Shown piece after piece: positions 12,237 to 25,700 of a stretch of 64,000 bases of DNA. The position numbers were made by a program, and so were the translations under genes. The DNA is from Certhia americana (lineage: Eukaryota > Chordata > Aves > Passeriformes > Certhiidae): NCBI GenBank assembly GCA_018697195.1, contig CM031879.1:47859440-47923439 (forward strand), read 5' to 3'. Numbering within the stretch: the stretch's first letter is position 1; the number at the start of each line of letters is the position of its first letter. The notes beneath the pieces were generated by a model. It saw only the letters and a list, made by a program, of their open reading frames with translations, was not told the origin of the DNA and did not search any database.

Positions 12237-15200
12237 TGGGCAGAGCTGGGATAGTGTTTGAATGCAATAGTAGGAAACACATGTAAAATAAAAATTATGT
12301 CTAAAAGCTTATTAAAAATTAAGCTCTATGTGTAAATTCAACTCAAATCACTTGGGTCTAGCTATGAGCAACTTGCTAGCTAACCTTGAACAGCTGTAAA
12401 CCCAAAAGTTCTGCCATTTGTTCTAGAATACAATCACCCATCTGAAAGCTCATCTTGTCTCCCTGACAAAACCCAGGATAATTCAGTCCTAGTTTTCAAA
12501 TGGTAAAGCTTTTGCCTATGTGGTTTTATGAGGAAAATAACCTGTATATTCTAAAGTCCCAAGTGAAAGCACCAAGAAGTTTTGGTCTAGTGTTAAACTG
12601 CTAGGACACTTCTGCTTTTGAACTGATTCAGCCTCCTAAGATACTGAATGAATTCAAGAAAAAATAAGTTTGGGCTCTCTTGGCAAGGGCAGCAGCAGAT
12701 ACTTTCTTTTTGTTAAAGCTCTAGGGCAGGACCCTTGCCTGATGGTGCTACATTGTCTCTGAGCATATCCTAGACAACACTGTACTTTGTTCTTCCAGAT
12801 TAGCCCAGATTTTTCATCTTCCAAAACCACATGCAAAATCTCACAAGAATTGCTCTTCGGGGAATCATTAGTCTGTGGTAAGAAGGGTTACATATGAAGG
12901 AGACATTATCTCTCCACATCCACAACAGCATTGTACAGCAGGTCAGAGTAGCAACACAGTTGAGAAACACACTCGATGCCCAGGCATCGAACAAAAATGC
13001 AAATCTTTGAGAAGGGCTCATTAAACACTGTAGGATGCCACAGATCCCCATGCAGATTCATGACACCAGCAGACCTCTGTGTGCTGTAATATACTAATGT
13101 AAGGCATACACTTGCCAGACAGACTCAGTGGTCATAAACTAAAGGTGGAAAATGAGAGGCATAATGCACAGCCAGAACCCAGAGGAGACAAGCCATATAA
13201 ATCACGAGGGAAAAAAGGGAAGAAGCAATTTTTTTTCCCCCAGCAGTATCCAAAATGTGAAAATGCATGAAAATTTTACTTCCTTGGACTAGGAGAGAAT
13301 AAGTGAAACATTTCTTACCCAAAAGTCACAAACAGTATTTGCTAAACCTTGAGGAAAAAAGAGAGGGGGAAAAAGTAAAACGAGAAGTACTATGCAACAA
13401 CATAAAATTACATCTGAAGGGTCAGAAGGATTATGTCCCAGGATGGCTGCTGTCTGCTGTCTTGGAAGAACCACACACCCAGCAGCTTTGATAGCTCCCT
13501 CAGGAACCTGTCCCTTTCTAGATTTTAACAAAGCTGAGTACACGTGGAGTACCATGCCACCACTGTTTCATCTAGCAGCAGTCAGAACAGTGGAGTCACA
13601 AATGGATCTGGTGGAATTTCAGCCTTGTCTGTATCAATTTTTCACTGTGGAATCTGGCAGTTATTTGCAGTAGTTCACAGGGCAGAAGAAATGTCCCATA
13701 TTACAAACTTATTTTAGTCTGATTTCCAATGGAAATAAGGCAAATGTGATTATTTGGGTAAAAAGAAAAAAAGGAGAAAAGAAATACTGCAGATTTAAAT
13801 GGAGATAATAGGAAGTCCATCTTTTAAAAATGAAATCATTCAAAGAAAACAAATTCTACTGAAAATTAGATTCCCTGGTTCCCTTTCTCATGCAGGTACA
13901 TATTATTCTGTAGACCTGTGCTTGTTCTACTTGTGACATCTTGATCTTTCTTAGCTGCATGCTGTGTTTTTTGTTAATGCAAAAGATGTCACCTGCACGA
14001 CTCATGCAAGCAGAGGTTATCTCCAAGTAGTCAACAAATATAGATGTCCTTCAACTCATCCACAAGGGTTGGCTGCAGTACCTTTCTTGGAGACACTGCT
14101 CAGCGCAAACTCTGAGAAGCTTTGTGTTTGTTCCCCATTCCCCAGTAGCCCAGAGTGAGGTGATTATAAATCATTTCAGCATCAGCTCTGAGCAAGCTGA
14201 TTGTCTTGAATGAATTTCCTTGTGGACAGAGGTTTCAGAAATGTCACAATTTCAGTTGCCTCTGTCTTCAGAAAGCAATCAGGACAATGAGACAGGATGA
14301 AAATGCAGGGGTTGCCTTGCTTGGCCCAGCATATTGCTGCTGGTCCAACAAGCTGACCAGCAATAGATTGCTGACCAGAGCAAGGCATGTGGTTGCATTA
14401 ACACTGAGCTCCCCTCCCAGTTCAAATGGACACTGGGGAGAGGCACAGATTGCTGTTGTTATTACCTGAAGTCACTGCACTACAAGAGCACACGACAGGT
14501 AGCTTAACACCCCCATTTACAGTCATTTCACCTTGTCTGCCACCATTTCTGGACTTCACTCCTGAGGACAGCATTCTGACATGAGATGGGAGTCTGAAAG
14601 GAAGGGAAACATGGTCATTAGACTAGCTGGTAATTAGCAAGAAACTCCCACTGTGGCAGAAGTTATGAGTACAGTGTCTCAAGAACATTATTCCACAGGA
14701 CTGCCAGTCCAGGGCCTTTCATCAGAGTTTAAATTCAGCCCATTTTCCTTTTTAAAGTATGGTTACAGTCTGAAAAGTGAGTCTGTAAAATGAATTCTTA
14801 GTGTTTCCTATTTATTCCCTCTCAGTGACTTCCATACCAAACATGCTTCATTTAAAACTCAAAAATAAGGCTTTCACCTGCCTGCAAATATAAGTTCAAA
14901 GCAATTTCTCATAATCAAGTTATGTTCTTTCTGTTTCATACATCATCACTAACAGCTATGATTCTGGGATCAAAAAGGAGGAGGAGTGTATGTTTTCATG
15001 ATGGATGTGGCAACATGGAACAGAACTCACTTTTGCCTGACTACAGTGCTGACAGTAGTAAGATTTTATTTGTGTCAGTAAAAATAAGGGCTGCTATTAA
15101 GGCAGGGAGACCTAGTGCATGAAATGCTGTTTTTATCACCACTTTCCTCAGCATAAACTCACTTTAAACAAAGCCACAAAACAAGAATGTCTCCCCAATG

Positions 15201-15500
15201 CTGCATCTTGTTTAATTCAGGTTGCCAGAGAGCAAGCAAATTTGTCAGAGACTATGCCTGCATTGTCATGCTGCACTGGTAGAGCATAATTCTGGTTTAT
15301 TCAGGGGTCCTAATTCTTGGCTCATGGCTACAAGCAAAGACATGGTATGTAAGTGTCCTTTTGGCCAGTTCTGAATCATTGGCCACCTGTGCAGTTCTGA
15401 AGCCTCTATCTGAATTTTGAACTTGGTGATTTGCAATGTTCCACTTTATTCATGGTGCACTAAATGAACTTCAAGATAAGGGGGGTTTTGTGCAATAGAT

Positions 15501-15637
15501 TAAAATAAATAAAAAAAAGAAAAAAAGAAAAAAAGAAAAAAAGAAAAAAGGAAAAAAAGAAAGAAAAAAAGAAAAAAAAAGAAAAAAAAAAGAAAAAAAG
15601 AAAAAAATTAAAAAGAAAAAAATTTAAAAAAAAAAAT
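15501..15637. repeat. A/G-rich low-complexity tract, (GAAAAAA)n
   Basis: About 137 bp made almost wholly of A runs of three to ten bases split by single G residues, ending in TTAAAAA and TTTAAAA variants. Read on the minus strand it gives a meaningless phenylalanine-rich open frame (15460-15732). It may descend from the poly-A tail of an old retrocopy, but no body of such a copy is recognisable next to it. Confidence 0.9.
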
Positions 15638-18600
15638 GGAAACTGTTCCTGACATTTTTTTGTGGAAGGATTTAGGGACAAAAATCTGATCTTGAGAAGT
15701 CTGACCTTTACACATCTGACCTTCAGATCCAAAACAGCATGTGCAGAGGAAGAGATGGAAGAACTGGTTTGCTGTCCTTGATCCCAACTATACCCAGGTT
15801 GCTCAGACTTAGACTTAGGTTACGGGTAATACTGGGGAAAGGGGCATCCTAGAATTTGCCCCTCACTTTGCATCTGTTCACTGCAGATAACCTTTTAAGT
15901 CTCACTGGATTCCTCAGAGTGAGGAACATGATACCACATGGAAAACAAACCTTTCTTTCTTGAGAGAATTCTAACCATCAGGCTCTGGACCATTCTGGAC
16001 TGAGACGGATTGACCACTTCTGTCATCAATGCCAGTTGCAGCCCAGAGATGTAATCCTCACTGCAGCAGGAGGAAGAAATAGAGGGAAAGTAAACATGCT
16101 AATCCAATGATTTTTGACATGTTTAGGACAGGGGCTATCTCACACGTGGGTTATTGCTCCAGACAGGCATCCCTTGACTTTTTCCTAGCAATTTTCCAAA
16201 GTGCCCTATGTTATGGACTATTGGGATCTGACTTTCTGTCATAGATCTGATCCTGAAAATTGTTGCATCCTCATGTGATTCCCCCACTGATTTCACACTC
16301 TGAGCAAATAAAAGGGTTGCCCTGTCACTGAATATGTGAACAAGCTCCTTCTGAAAATGAGTCCCAAGTCCCCTCTTGCCCCTTGCCATATGAATAATGG
16401 CACAGTGCCCATGAGAAAGAATGGTGAAGGAGTCACTGGTACCTTTTCTTCTTTTTTTTTTTTGGCCTTTAGAGAAAGATCTTACTCCTTCCTCAGGTCT
16501 ATGGCAGCTCAAGCTTACCACTTGTGTCCTGTGGTTATGGAAGAGAGGGAATTAAACCCCTGCCTCAGAACTCCTGGCTTGGGCAATGCACCTTAAAAGC
16601 AGAGTAACCACAGAGTGAAGGCAAGGCACTCAAACAATAAGAAAATCCTGACTGCCTCATTTTGATCATAGCCTCCACATTCATGGGGTTTTTTAATCAG
16701 TTTCATGCTGGGAAGTGAATCAGGCCCAAGACAAAAGTGTGACCATATCTAAGGAAAGTTTATGGGTATGCATAGGAGTGTGCACATGTGGGCAAGGATT
16801 AAAGTGTGAAGGACAAGGAAAAACCAAAATTGAAGTGTTTTGAATTACCATTCTCGTATGAAAGAGATCTCATCAAATTGCCCTTTTAAGTATTGATAGA
16901 TTAAATCTCTTGCATCTGTTGCATTGCAGATAATCTTTGGGGAAAAAAAAAAAAAGTGGTGTTTTATTGATTGTAGTAATTATTTCATACCATTCAATGG
17001 CAGCTTTCTTAAGGACAGGAAAAACCTGCTGCCTGTTTTGGTCAGTTTAACCTGCTAGATACATCTTCAGTTTTTGTTGTTTTATTAGCATACATGAAAA
17101 GAGTTCATGGGTTGTCTCTTGCCAGGCAAGTGGAAAACACAGTGCAGAAAGTTTTGATATGAGTACAAACAAGTCTGCTTTGTCAAAAACATGTAGCAGT
17201 TTAGTGCTTTGGACTCCAATAAATCAAGCCATGAAGTATTTGTTTTCAAAATTCAAATGTTTCTTTAGGAAATGCTGCTGAAACTATAGTTCAGGTGCCT
17301 GCTGCTGCCTAATTCTCACTTTACACTGGGTTTCCTACAAGAATGACATCTCATGGTTTCATGTGTCATGTTCTCTCACTGGTTGAAAGCTGGTGATGCC
17401 TCATACCAGTTGCTTCATCCTAGTGGAAAATGGGAACTGGGTCCATATAAGCCCATCCTAGAGAATTAATGTAGAGTGTGGGCTCCTGAACTACTGTACC
17501 TCAGCTTACCACGTGGAAGTTTTGGAGGTGAAACAGTCTGTTTTCATGTAAACTCTTCAGAATACCTGCACTTTTGCTTCTCCTTGTATTCAGAAGACAG
17601 TGTGCAAGATGATATGCTGAATTTTGGAAACCAAATTTTTTATGGGAAAATTGTCAAGAGTAGCCGTACATCTCATTCTTTTGAAGTTTTATATTTTCTA
17701 ACACCACAAATGGTCATAACAGCTACTGTTGCAGCAGAAAAAGCCATGAAAAAAGATTAGTGGCCAACTAGACACAAATTCCACAGTAGCCAAACATCAC
17801 ATTTTCAAGCCATCACCAAACATAATGAGTGGACTTGGAAAGATGATTTGGCACAATAAGGGACAGACTACCACAGCCTGTTCTGTACTCAGAGGTTAAA
17901 GAGAAAGCCTTGGCCTCCACTGCCATCAGCTTAGTGCTCGTAAAATAGCTTAAAAGCACTTTACATCTTTCTTTAAAGCAGCAGGTAAAAAAGGTATGAA
18001 ATGTGACAGAGACGAGTTAACAGCTCCCCTGAATAACAACTTTCTCCCTTCCAAAATTTAAATCTTTACTCCTCCAATTCATTCTCTCTGCCTTTGAATC
18101 ATTTAAGTTTCCTGCCTGACTCCTAGAAAATGAATGATGATCAGGGAAGGAAAGGAGTGGTAACTTAGCTTTGTCTGCTTGAAGTTTTTGCTTCAGCTTC
18201 AGCAGTTTTAAGCTGTCTGTCTCACTGAGATTGTGATGGAGAAAGGAGTAATTGCAGAACAGCTCAGTATTTGCCATGGATACAGTTATGGGGAGAGTAT
18301 ATCTGATGAAACTCACTCAAAACCAAGTGACAAAGTTTTTTGCCCTGTAGAAAAGCAATTAATTACTGTGAAAGGTAGAGCTAATTTTGTGCTGGAACTA
18401 TCTGGAACAACATACTGTAATCTGCTCTGTGTCAGCTGAGCTTCTCTCCATCAGGAGCATATATTAGAAATTCAGTGTATTTTTCAGTACAAAGTGCTCT
18501 CTGGTAAAAAAACATCTTACAGGTAAAGCACAGCCATTTAAGGAAGAAGGCCTATTTTTGGAAAAATATCTCTTGGTTGTGAGCTGATGTACCTCCTGTT

Positions 18601-21600
18601 TTCCTAAATGTAGAGAAGGAAAGAAATGAGAGGAATAGAAATGTGAGAGAGAGATCACTGCCAGGGTATCTGGACCTTAGCACTGTGTCATTGAGAGCCC
18701 CATCACCTGGCATCATGGGCACCCTGTTAAATAACTCGCTTCATATGCCTCTCAAGACACATCTTCTAACATTCATGTTTCCTACCCTCTCTAGTCTGTT
18801 TCCAGTCTCCTTGCTCCTGATTTCTGATCTCCTTCAACTTCCTATGCTTTACTTTTCTGTTATGATAAGTTCCAGAGAAGCCTATGGGGAGAAGAGATTA
18901 GTGGATGAATTTGTCTTTATGTTAGATTGTTAGCAGTACATAAACAAAAGATAGACATGTTGGACAACATTCTTCTAAGGATCATGATGACCATTTGGCT
19001 TGGACACCTGAGCAAGATATAAAGTACACTGCCTTCTTCACTTGTAGCTTTTCACTTTCATGTCATATTTCATGAAGGTGGGGCTTTCTGAAACAAGTGC
19101 TTAAAAAAAGACCACGTTTTTGCTTATTAGGAACTTGAAGAATCACCAGGTAAAAACATGGGAGTTGATCTTGACTCCATAAAATTACTTCATTGTTTTG
19201 TCCTTTTTTTCTACCATTACATTATTGGGGTTTTTCTCTTTAATATACTGTGCTTACAAATATTGCTTTTTCCTTATTAATTCCTAATTTTTCTTTCAAC
19301 CCATCCACAGTTCAAGATTTATTGCAAGGACAGGACTTCACTCCTCCTGTTCCTCATTATTTATAAAAGAATTGCAAGCAGCAGATAACTCGATGTTTTC
19401 TGTCCCCTCTCCAAGGTTATTTCTCTCTTCTGATGGAGCTGACTTTCCAGTTTGAGCAAATTTCTCAGGACTGGTTTAAAATCAGAGTACTCCTTTTTCA
19501 GTGGGGTAGTCCTTGGCATTTCTGGGTGCAATACCTGTGAAATGACCCTTGCTGCTGTGGCACAAATGCTTACATTGCTATACAACATCATTGCATCCCT
19601 GAAAGATTCACGCGTGGAGTGATCAGGCTGCTCCTTACTTTGTGAGAGACCATTCATAAACATACCATAAGAGCTGGTGATGCTGCAACTTCTCATCCCT
19701 TATCATTGTACTACTTAAAGAAGAGGGCTTGCAAACTGCTGCTGTGAGCCATGTCACAGGGTTTCAGCTTTAAAATCCACCCTGCTGTTCTGTCACCCCA
19801 CACAAAATAATGCTGTTCTTAGATGTACTGAGTTTGACAGGGGATTAGTTTTGCAGGAGAAAAGGCTTTATGCTCTCAACAGTTGCTTTCAACATCAGCA
19901 ATGAACTCTAATGCTCTGTGAGTGTCTCGGCTTTCTACTGATATTTCAGAATCACAATTTAACTAATCTGAAAAGGAGTAGGGATACTTCTTTTTTTTAA
20001 GTCTTCCAAACTGATTCTTCTACTGTTCTTTTAATAGATAGGCTCATAATGATAGCATCATTTTCTCTTACTGCAACTTAAAGAGGAAGCAATACATTAA
20101 AGTGATAAAGTTCAGAGTATCACTTGAACTAATGAGTATCTCTTTGGTCAGAAAGAAGCAGAGGGAAAGAGGGGGCGATTTCCCTAAGAGGTCCTTTGTT
20201 ACAGTTCAGTAACCCAGCTGTCACTCACTGCCTAAAACACGCTAATGCAGAGAGATGAGGCCAGAAATGGCTGTGGGCAAAAGTGAAATCCAACCAGACG
20301 AGTTGAGCGAATTCGTGCTGTGTGGGATTTGCCAGGCTAAGTCGTCACAACCCAGGGAGGCAGGTCCCTGCAGAAGCTGCTTTTTAAGAAGCACAAGTGC
20401 AGCACTCTGCCCTGAGGCAGACACATTGCTCTACAGCCCCTGTATTTTCTTCTAGCCAAGCCCTGACATTCATTCTGGAGGAATTTTGTCAGGGGGACCA
20501 CGCAGGAAAAGCCACCTGCAGTGTGTACCTAGAATACCCTGACAGCACGGGCACAGAGCCCCCGAGTACCACTATAAATGACACATGGAGGACAAAGATC
20601 TGCACAAAAGAAGTGCCAGGAGTTGGACTTCTAAGTCTTTATTAGGCTCCCAAAATAAATGGTTGCAGTTTTTCAAAAGAGTTCAGCACTGGGGAGATCA
20701 CATTCAGAGTCTTGTTCTTAAGTGTGGCTACCATTAAGCAGGATATGCAGCTCCCATACCGGGAAGCCCAGATTAGCATAACCACATGCAAATTTTCACA
20801 CAGCATAGAAAGGAACCCATTTCAGAGCATGAAGTTAGGTTTTTAATAGCTTTTTTTCATCCTGATATTAAAAATCAAGTTTGCCCCATGAGTAGTATGG
20901 GTAACAAAGCCTGGGTTTTCACTGATTTGTGTCTCTTGACTAGATTTACAGTAATTTTAGAAGATGAAACCTCCAGCTGAAGCCTTTGTTGCCCTGGAGG
21001 GCATGGATAAGGGTGTGCTTCTTTGCACAGTGCTCACATGGCAGATTTGCTTATAGGCAAGACTGAAAAGATCTTTCTGAGCATCTATTTTGGTGAAGCT
21101 TGAATGATCAAAACAGAGCTAAGACCCCTTTTTCAAAGTAAGATACATTTAGAGAAAATTACTCTGAATTTTTTTGGTATGAATAGACTGACAGAGTGAT
21201 CAGAGACATTTCTTTTAACAAAGGAGGTCAAAGATTGATGCAAGTTTCTTTGCAAGTTTATATTGGATAATAGCAATAGCAACTGTCAAGTACCAATGAT
21301 TATAACATAGTACTCCATTTAGGTTGTCTGTAGAAATGTCTCTCTTAAGCAAAGGGACAAATACTTTCTCCTCTACTCCAATCACCAGCCTATATACATT
21401 TTTCTCCATCACCATATAATCGAAGACTCCTTGTGCAACTTGTGCAGTTAAGAGAGATCACAAAGACTGCAATTCTTTATGCAGAAGCATTAAGTTGCAT
21501 ACAAATTCAAATGTTCTCTTTTCCCCATGTGTGTTCCAACAGAATGTGGGGTTACACATGCAATTTGTCAGGTTCTGCAGCAAGCACTGACTGCCTCCTC

Positions 21601-22199
21601 CCAGCACGCTGAAACACTTGCAACTGTGCCTTTTGCTGCAATGCTCTGCCCCATGTTACTGTGACAATTCTTTCACTGACTGTCAGCTTGTTTATGCAAA
21701 TTCTGCTTGGATAATTAAAAACACAGTTCAAAGGTCTTGTTAATAACCTTTCTGGACAGCTACACTTAGACGTTTCTTCCCCCATTGACAAATAGCAAAC
21801 AGGAGTCCAAAGTAGTATTAAGCTTCTGGCACCCACACTGAAATTCTGAAAAGTCATTTCTCATAACATCCAGTATACTCAAAGAACCTTCAATTACAAT
21901 ATAAAGTGCAATAAATAATAGTTTACATCTACTTATACAAATAAAGAACATAAAGTGAAAACCCCTGAAGTGTTCCACATTTACTAATGGAAGAAAATAC
22001 AGCTGCCTGTTCTGTTCTATCTTTCCTCACGTTCCTGCCCATTGCCTGCTTAGACCTTGTCAGAAACTTCAGCTTTCTGTCTCTAGAGCCAGCACTGTCT
22101 TTGTGCTGCCCGTTCATATAGGACCTAGAATCACCAGGTATTTATCAGGGCCTCCAGCTGCTGCTACAATATAAGTAATTTTATCAGCCTAATGTTTTA
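15638..22199. other. Long single-copy stretch, no gene seen
   Basis: Nothing recognisable apart from a 13-base A run at 16943-16955. Open frames at 16135-16521 (-), 17476-17760 (+) and 19361-19696 (-) were read and look like chance: no motifs, no similarity I know. Confidence 0.55.
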
Positions 22200-22700
22200 T
22201 TTATTTGCACTTAACATTCCTATTTAAAGGGGAGAGAATGTGGGAATATTAATGGAAAAGTTGGGGGCAGGGAGCTGAAATGAGTTATTAAAAGTTTCAC
22301 CACTTGAGCTTTTAAGCTTCTCCATCTGAAGCTGCTCAGTTTGATGTGAATGCGTGCATATCTCTCATGCAAATTGTCCCAGAGGCAGCTATTTTGGGCA
22401 GCGCGTATATTCATTGTGGTGTCACAAAAGGTCGATTAGGTCTGCCGAAATTCCTGCTTGATGCTGATTGACTGTGAGCGACATTTAAGTCTTTCAGACT
22501 CCCTTATCTAACCCATTCTCTGCAGGCTGAACATGGACGTGCGCCTTATGCAACCTCACAACAGACACCCCGAGCTGCAGATTTAGGAGCTTTTTAATTA
22601 TCTGTGTGTAAGGAGGGAAAGAAACTGTGATGATTTTCTTTTCGTGCTGAGGGGAGTTCTTTTCAGCCTGCTGCGGGAAGTGACACAAAACACAGTGAGA
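22200..22700. promoter_or_regulatory. Candidate conserved regulatory block
   Basis: This stretch has a texture unlike its neighbours: an exact octamer ATGCAAAT (22367-22374), a TGATTGAC core, AT-rich homeodomain-type cores such as TTTTTAATTA, and several retained CpGs (GCGCG, GGTCGA, GAGCG) in otherwise CpG-poor DNA. Such mixtures are typical of vertebrate developmental enhancers. The call is inference from motifs, and only cross-species conservation or chromatin data could confirm it. Confidence 0.3.
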
Positions 22701-25700
22701 TGAGTAAATAGGGCTCTTCTCCCGGAGCTGAGAAAATTGAACAAATTTTCCTCAAATGTTCTCACAAAAATACACCTGTCGGCCAACAATGAAGTGGAAA
22801 AGCATCTTCACTTGAAAATCCAGCTTGTCATGGAGAAGGCTAAGCAAGTAAAAAGAGAGGGATGAAATCCAAACTTCTTCGAATCCTGAAGTCTGCTATT
22901 TGACTTTACATGAACCCTGCAATTTCTACCCATCATTGCCTGTTACTCTGGTGCTGTGTACCTTTACTTTGTTAATCTACTTTCCAAAACTACTAATTTT
23001 CCCTTCATCTTGCTGAAAAGAAGAAACTTAATTTTTGCTAAGTTTTGCAAAGAGAAGTAAGTCTGATGTAAGTCTTCATGAAAACTGCACGTTTTGGAAA
23101 ATGGGTTCTGAAGAAAATATGAAGTGCTGCAGCCTGAGGAATAGACACAGATGCATACACATATATAAAGAGGTGAAGAGAAAGGAGCACAAGTCTCTAC
23201 TCTTTCCTTTCTCTGTACATTTCTCTAAATTAAACTGTTGGGCTCAAAAGGCTTGCTGGGTCTAACCACAGAATGATTTGGTTTAATATTTGCTTCTGTG
23301 CAGATGCTTGAAGATGCAGATGAAAAGGCTTCCAGCAATGAACGCAGTAAAAGTATATGGAAGGACCTCAAATCCTTTCTGCTGGACTTCCCACACATTT
23401 CTTTTGTGTGAAGAACATGGTCATCTGCGGCTGTGTAATTTCTAATATCTCGAACAATGCATGGAATGATAAGCACCTATTGGTTCTAGTTATTGGCAAC
23501 TTTTGGCAGGCATTTAAGAGATTTTTAAACAACCCTTAATCCCTCACAGCTGTGACTGAATGCAAACCAAAAGAATTGGCATTCCCTCTGCATCCTTTGA
23601 CTTTAAATATAATCACTTGGTGACAGTGATCGTGTACATTGTCTTTAACAGTGGAGGAAATGAGCTTTAATTTCACTAAGTGATTGCATCTTGGCTTTCA
23701 GAGATGCCTACTGCAAGCCTATTCAACACATGCCCCAGTCCCTGGGCACAGAGCAGCACTATAAGCAGCAGAACCATGAGCTGCATCTGTAACCATCCCG
23801 TTGAACAGCTAAAAGGTAGCTGATAGCTGTGGCTGGAATGCTCAGGAGACATGGTATTTCTAACAGCACTTGTTCTCACTTTGTCCAGCATTACATGTGT
23901 GTGTGAAACCAGGCTCTGATGTGGGACTTGGTAGTGGAGCATGCACTGGAAATGGGAGGAATAGCACGTTTTGCCTGAAGTCGTGTGTCCCCAGTGCTTT
24001 ATCTCTACTGTCACTTACAGCCTCTTCCCTTTTCCTCCTGCTCATAAAACCTCCCTGCTTTGGGCTTTTTGAGTAAGCATGCATACATTGGCTTCCTTGT
24101 GTCAGAGGGCAAAGAGGGTTACCTGAAGACTATAGAGACACAGGAACCTTTAGCAGTTACAGTAAAAAGAGAGTAAATATAGTTATTACACAGTCAATTC
24201 CTTTTCATTTATTTGTAACACCTCGGGGCAATAACTGGTTTGATGGGGCTATTTTAAAATCATTACCCTACTATATTCTATATTACATCCATTCAATTTC
24301 TCACTAAAGATTAAACAACCCACTTGAAGGAAAATATCTTTTTATTAAAGTCACATTTTAAAAAACAGGTACTGAGCTTTTGAGGAATTAAGTATTTACA
24401 TTCATATGGAAGAATTGCAATAAAAAGAAGCATCTTTTCTTCTAGGCACTGAAAATACAACTATGATTTAAAGAATATCTTCTTTACTGTAAAAGAAACA
24501 AACTCTTTCTCTCCCAAATGGTTTCTTTTCCACACACACACACTGCACTCATAGCCAGCAACCAGAAGAGACCACAAACATGACAGCTAAGTGAGCTTTT
24601 CCCTATTAACTTTTACAATTGAATCTGCAAAAAAACTAAGTGCAAACATTTGTTGACTAGCTAAAAGGAACAAGTCAGCAAACGAAACACATTAAATCAT
24701 TTTGCATATTCACCATATCAAAATAGCTAGTACAAGGCACAGTTGATGGAAAAACAACTTGGACTGACTATGCAAGGAGCTGTCCCTGTGAGATTGTGAC
24801 CTTATCCCATGCCAGAGAGCACTACATCCTCACAGCACCCCTGGAGCAGCCTGCTACATAGTGGTGCATAGGTGCTTGGCTTCAGCATTAACAGATTGTA
24901 GGAAGGGATAAGGATGCGCCTAGACACTCAAGCACTTGTAGCCTCCAAGGGAAAAGAGAAACTTGCATATCTTTTGTGTGATGAGGGATCCTACTGGTGA
25001 ATGTTTAATTTGAAATTTTGGACTAGTTGTAAAAAGATGCTGCAAAATCAGGTTGCACAGTAATATTTTTTGCGTGTCTGGTCTTATTTAGCCATTGTAT
25101 TGCTGACATTGATCTTGAATATGTAGTTGTCTGGCAGTTAATTACATGCCATTAAGTAAAACAACACACTGCCACAGTACCAAGCTACTTTAAACAACAT
25201 GAAGGGTGCAGTTTTTCCCTCCAATACCCACTATACCACGGTCCATTTTTGCAGACAGATGTAAGCTATGCCTGATGTTCCACCAGAATCAGGCAGCCTG
25301 GAGATAGGGTGGCAGGTTTTGAAGCAGTGACACGAATCCTGGCCTTGTTGTCTGGTCCCAACCCCAGCTCCTGCTATACCACAAGTACCTTGGCAGCTGC
25401 CAGCACCTCCAATCTCTTGTATCCCATAAAGTCATGGCTGGCTCCTAAAAGCTTTCAACTTTATCCAATGCTATTGGTCACAGCAGGAAGCTTTTCCAAG
25501 GCCTCTTGATTTCTCTGTGAGTGCCACCTTATGAACCTGACTGACATCCCCAGAAGGCAGCCTCTACATCTCACTTCAGCTGTGAGCAATGTTTGTGCTG
25601 GGAACTTCAGTTGTGCCTTAGTTTGCTGAGTCCCTGATGTACCTAGGGGTTTCAGCATCTCCAAGTGCTTGCACAAACTACTTCCATTGCCATCTCTGGA

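Larger units (their letters stand above)
7415..15500. other. Long single-copy stretch, no gene seen
   Basis: I found no exon, RNA gene or mobile element. Small items are a 26-bp duplication at 10896-10939 and a 13-bp duplication at 12208-12236. Open frames of up to 107 codons (7586-7909 +) show no domain, signal peptide or splice context that would make them credible. Confidence 0.55.

Noticed and set aside
15460..15732. 90-codon phenylalanine-rich frame
   Set aside because: It is the translation of the (GAAAAAA)n low-complexity tract.
16135..16521. 128-codon minus-strand frame with a basic N-terminus
   Set aside because: The lysine-rich part comes from a T-rich run on the plus strand (CTTTTTTTTTTTGGCC), and the remainder has no recognisable motif.
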